16,716 nt of DNA from an uncultured Ignavibacteria bacterium (GTDB taxonomy: Bacteria; Bacteroidota; Ignavibacteria; Ignavibacteriales; Melioribacteraceae): positions 1 through 16,716 of the forward strand of contig CALGLM010000156.1 of the NCBI GenBank assembly GCA_937930275.1, read 5' to 3'. Within the stretch, counting starts at the first letter, position 1; each line of letters starts with the position of its first letter. The notes under the pieces were generated by a model. That model did not search any database and was not told where the DNA came from. It saw only the letters and a program-made list of their open reading frames with translations. Of the stretch, positions 15,749 to 16,716 are shown piece by piece. Both the position numbers and the translations under genes were made by a program.

Positions 15749-16670
15749 CTAATTAATAAAAAATTTAGATAAAGTTTTACCTAATATCTCAATATCTAAC
15801 CAAATATTTTGGTTTTTGGCATAAAACAAATCCAATTTTTCGGTTTCTTTCTTATCGCTATCATCTTGCAATTCGGTAAACCACAAACCGGTTAGTCCTT
15901 GTTTTCCTAAGTATAGCCCCATTGTATTATTATAATTTTTGGGACCCACAAAACTTTTTCTACCTATAAATACTTCCCAAACCGATAAAATAACCTTAAT
16001 AAAAGGCGTATTTAATTTAATTGTTTTACTAATTAAATATATAAAAGGATAAATTACAAGTAAAATTAACAATGAAACAGTAAAATCGAACAATCTTTTT
16101 GTAGTTTTATGCAGCCACGAAGAAATATTATAGTGCACTTTTAATAACGGAATATCCTTTAATACCGTAATTGAAGATTTACCGACTAAATAATCATGCT
16201 CTTCTCCGCTTACTAAAAAATCTACGCTTAAATCTCTACAGCTTGAAACTACTGCAAAAATTTGCTCAAAACTAATTTCGTCCGAAGAGAATATAACTTT
16301 TTCTACTTTTTTATCTATTATAATTTTTTTTATATTTTCAATAGTACCCAATACGGTAAATCCGTCTTTTTCTTCTCCTATTTCTTTTGGAGTAACAGAA
16401 ATTAGACCAATTATATTATTTAACACCATTAAATTACTCTTAATTTTTTGACCGAGTAACGCTGCTTTTTCACTTGTTCCCACAATCAAAGTTTTTGTAT
16501 TTTTATTTTCTCCTACTCCAATTTTAAAAAATACTTTGAGTATAATACGCCAAATTGAAAATGAAAAAAGTGAAATAATAAAAGTAATTAATACAACCGC
16601 TCTACTAAATGCATATTGCTTTAGAAAAAAGGTAAAAGATGTAATTATAAAAAGTCCTATTATTAACCCC
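15749..16670 (-). CDS. Sugar-transferase-like envelope glycan protein, 5'-truncated, catalytic core reduced
   Basis: Partial at its 5' end: the genomic sequence stops at 16670. Readable order: two or so membrane segments (about 16596-16665), a Rossmann-like CoA/NAD-binding region starting at TKTLIVGTSEKA (near 16490), a transmembrane segment after KRLFDFTVSL (16099 downward), then VGPK (near 15940), QGLTGLW (near 15890) and a C-terminal NIWLDIEILGKTL. This is the layout of WcaJ/WbaP-type polyprenyl-phosphate sugar-1-phosphate transferases, which start lipid-linked glycan assembly at the inner membrane. However, the roughly 70 residues between the KRxFD helix and the VGPRP motif, which hold YKFRSM and the catalytic Asp-Glu, are absent, and GPRP is GPKN. 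It may be an inactive relative or scaffold. It ends (TAG) 9 nt before accA. Confidence 0.8.
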
Positions 16671-16716
16671 AGATCGGAAGAGCACACGTCTGAACTCCAG
16701 TCACCGTACGTAATCT
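16671..16716 (+). other. Illumina TruSeq adapter with index (sequencing artefact)
   Basis: The last 46 bases begin AGATCGGAAGAGCACACGTC and continue as the TruSeq index-adapter sequence (TGAACTCCAGTCAC), an index beginning CGTACG (matching what I recall as index 22), and the first bases of the constant 3' part. This is not genomic DNA. Read on the minus strand it supplies a GTG and the codons that give a false MCSSDL start to the neighbouring gene. Confidence 0.99.

Overview
This is a 16.7 kb, A+T-rich piece of a bacterial chromosome. It is almost certainly a contig from a short-read assembly, because its last 46 bases are Illumina library adapter rather than genome. Every gene lies on the minus strand, so the window reads right to left. 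The organism is probably a member of the Bacteroidota/FCB group, most likely Ignavibacteria-like. The evidence is a secreted protein with a type IX secretion (Por) C-terminal sorting domain containing the 'NYPNPFNPTTTI' block typical of that group, a large TonB-dependent receptor with an N-terminal carboxypeptidase-regulatory-like domain, and a Ca-loop-rich exoprotein behind it. The lineage call is from recalled family resemblance only.

Right part (about 16670 down to 6580): a tightly packed run of nine genes with gaps of 2 to 70 nt, probably one long transcription unit. In transcription order they are: a 5'-truncated, catalytically eroded sugar transferase; accA (acetyl-CoA carboxylase alpha, interrupted by an in-frame TAA); a YbgC-type acyl-CoA thioesterase; a 14-TM polysaccharide flippase; dut; dnaE; a FabL/FabI-like enoyl-ACP reductase of the SDR family; an acyl-CoA dehydrogenase; and trxA, which ends at a clear rho-independent terminator (about 6511-6558). 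The run mixes envelope glycan, fatty-acid, DNA replication and redox genes. An accA/dnaE association is also known from the E. coli lpx-rnhB-dnaE-accA cluster.

Middle (6076-6510): about 435 bp of very A+T-rich non-coding DNA with a perfect 18-bp palindrome, a small hairpin, a candidate promoter and three helically phased copies of a 10-bp motif. It is the upstream region of the type IX cargo gene (4276-6075), which has its own terminator at about 4217-4255.

Left part (1-4200): a promoter-like sequence, the TonB-dependent receptor, and 35 nt later a secreted protein with EF-hand/dockerin-like Asp loops whose stop codon lies 5 nt from the contig edge. They look like a two-gene surface module.

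I found no tRNA, rRNA, CRISPR array, insertion sequence or phage gene. The strongest oddities are the nonsense codon in the active-site segment of accA, the adapter fused in frame to the last gene (creating a false 'MCSSDL' N-terminus), and the sugar transferase that lacks the catalytic middle of its domain.
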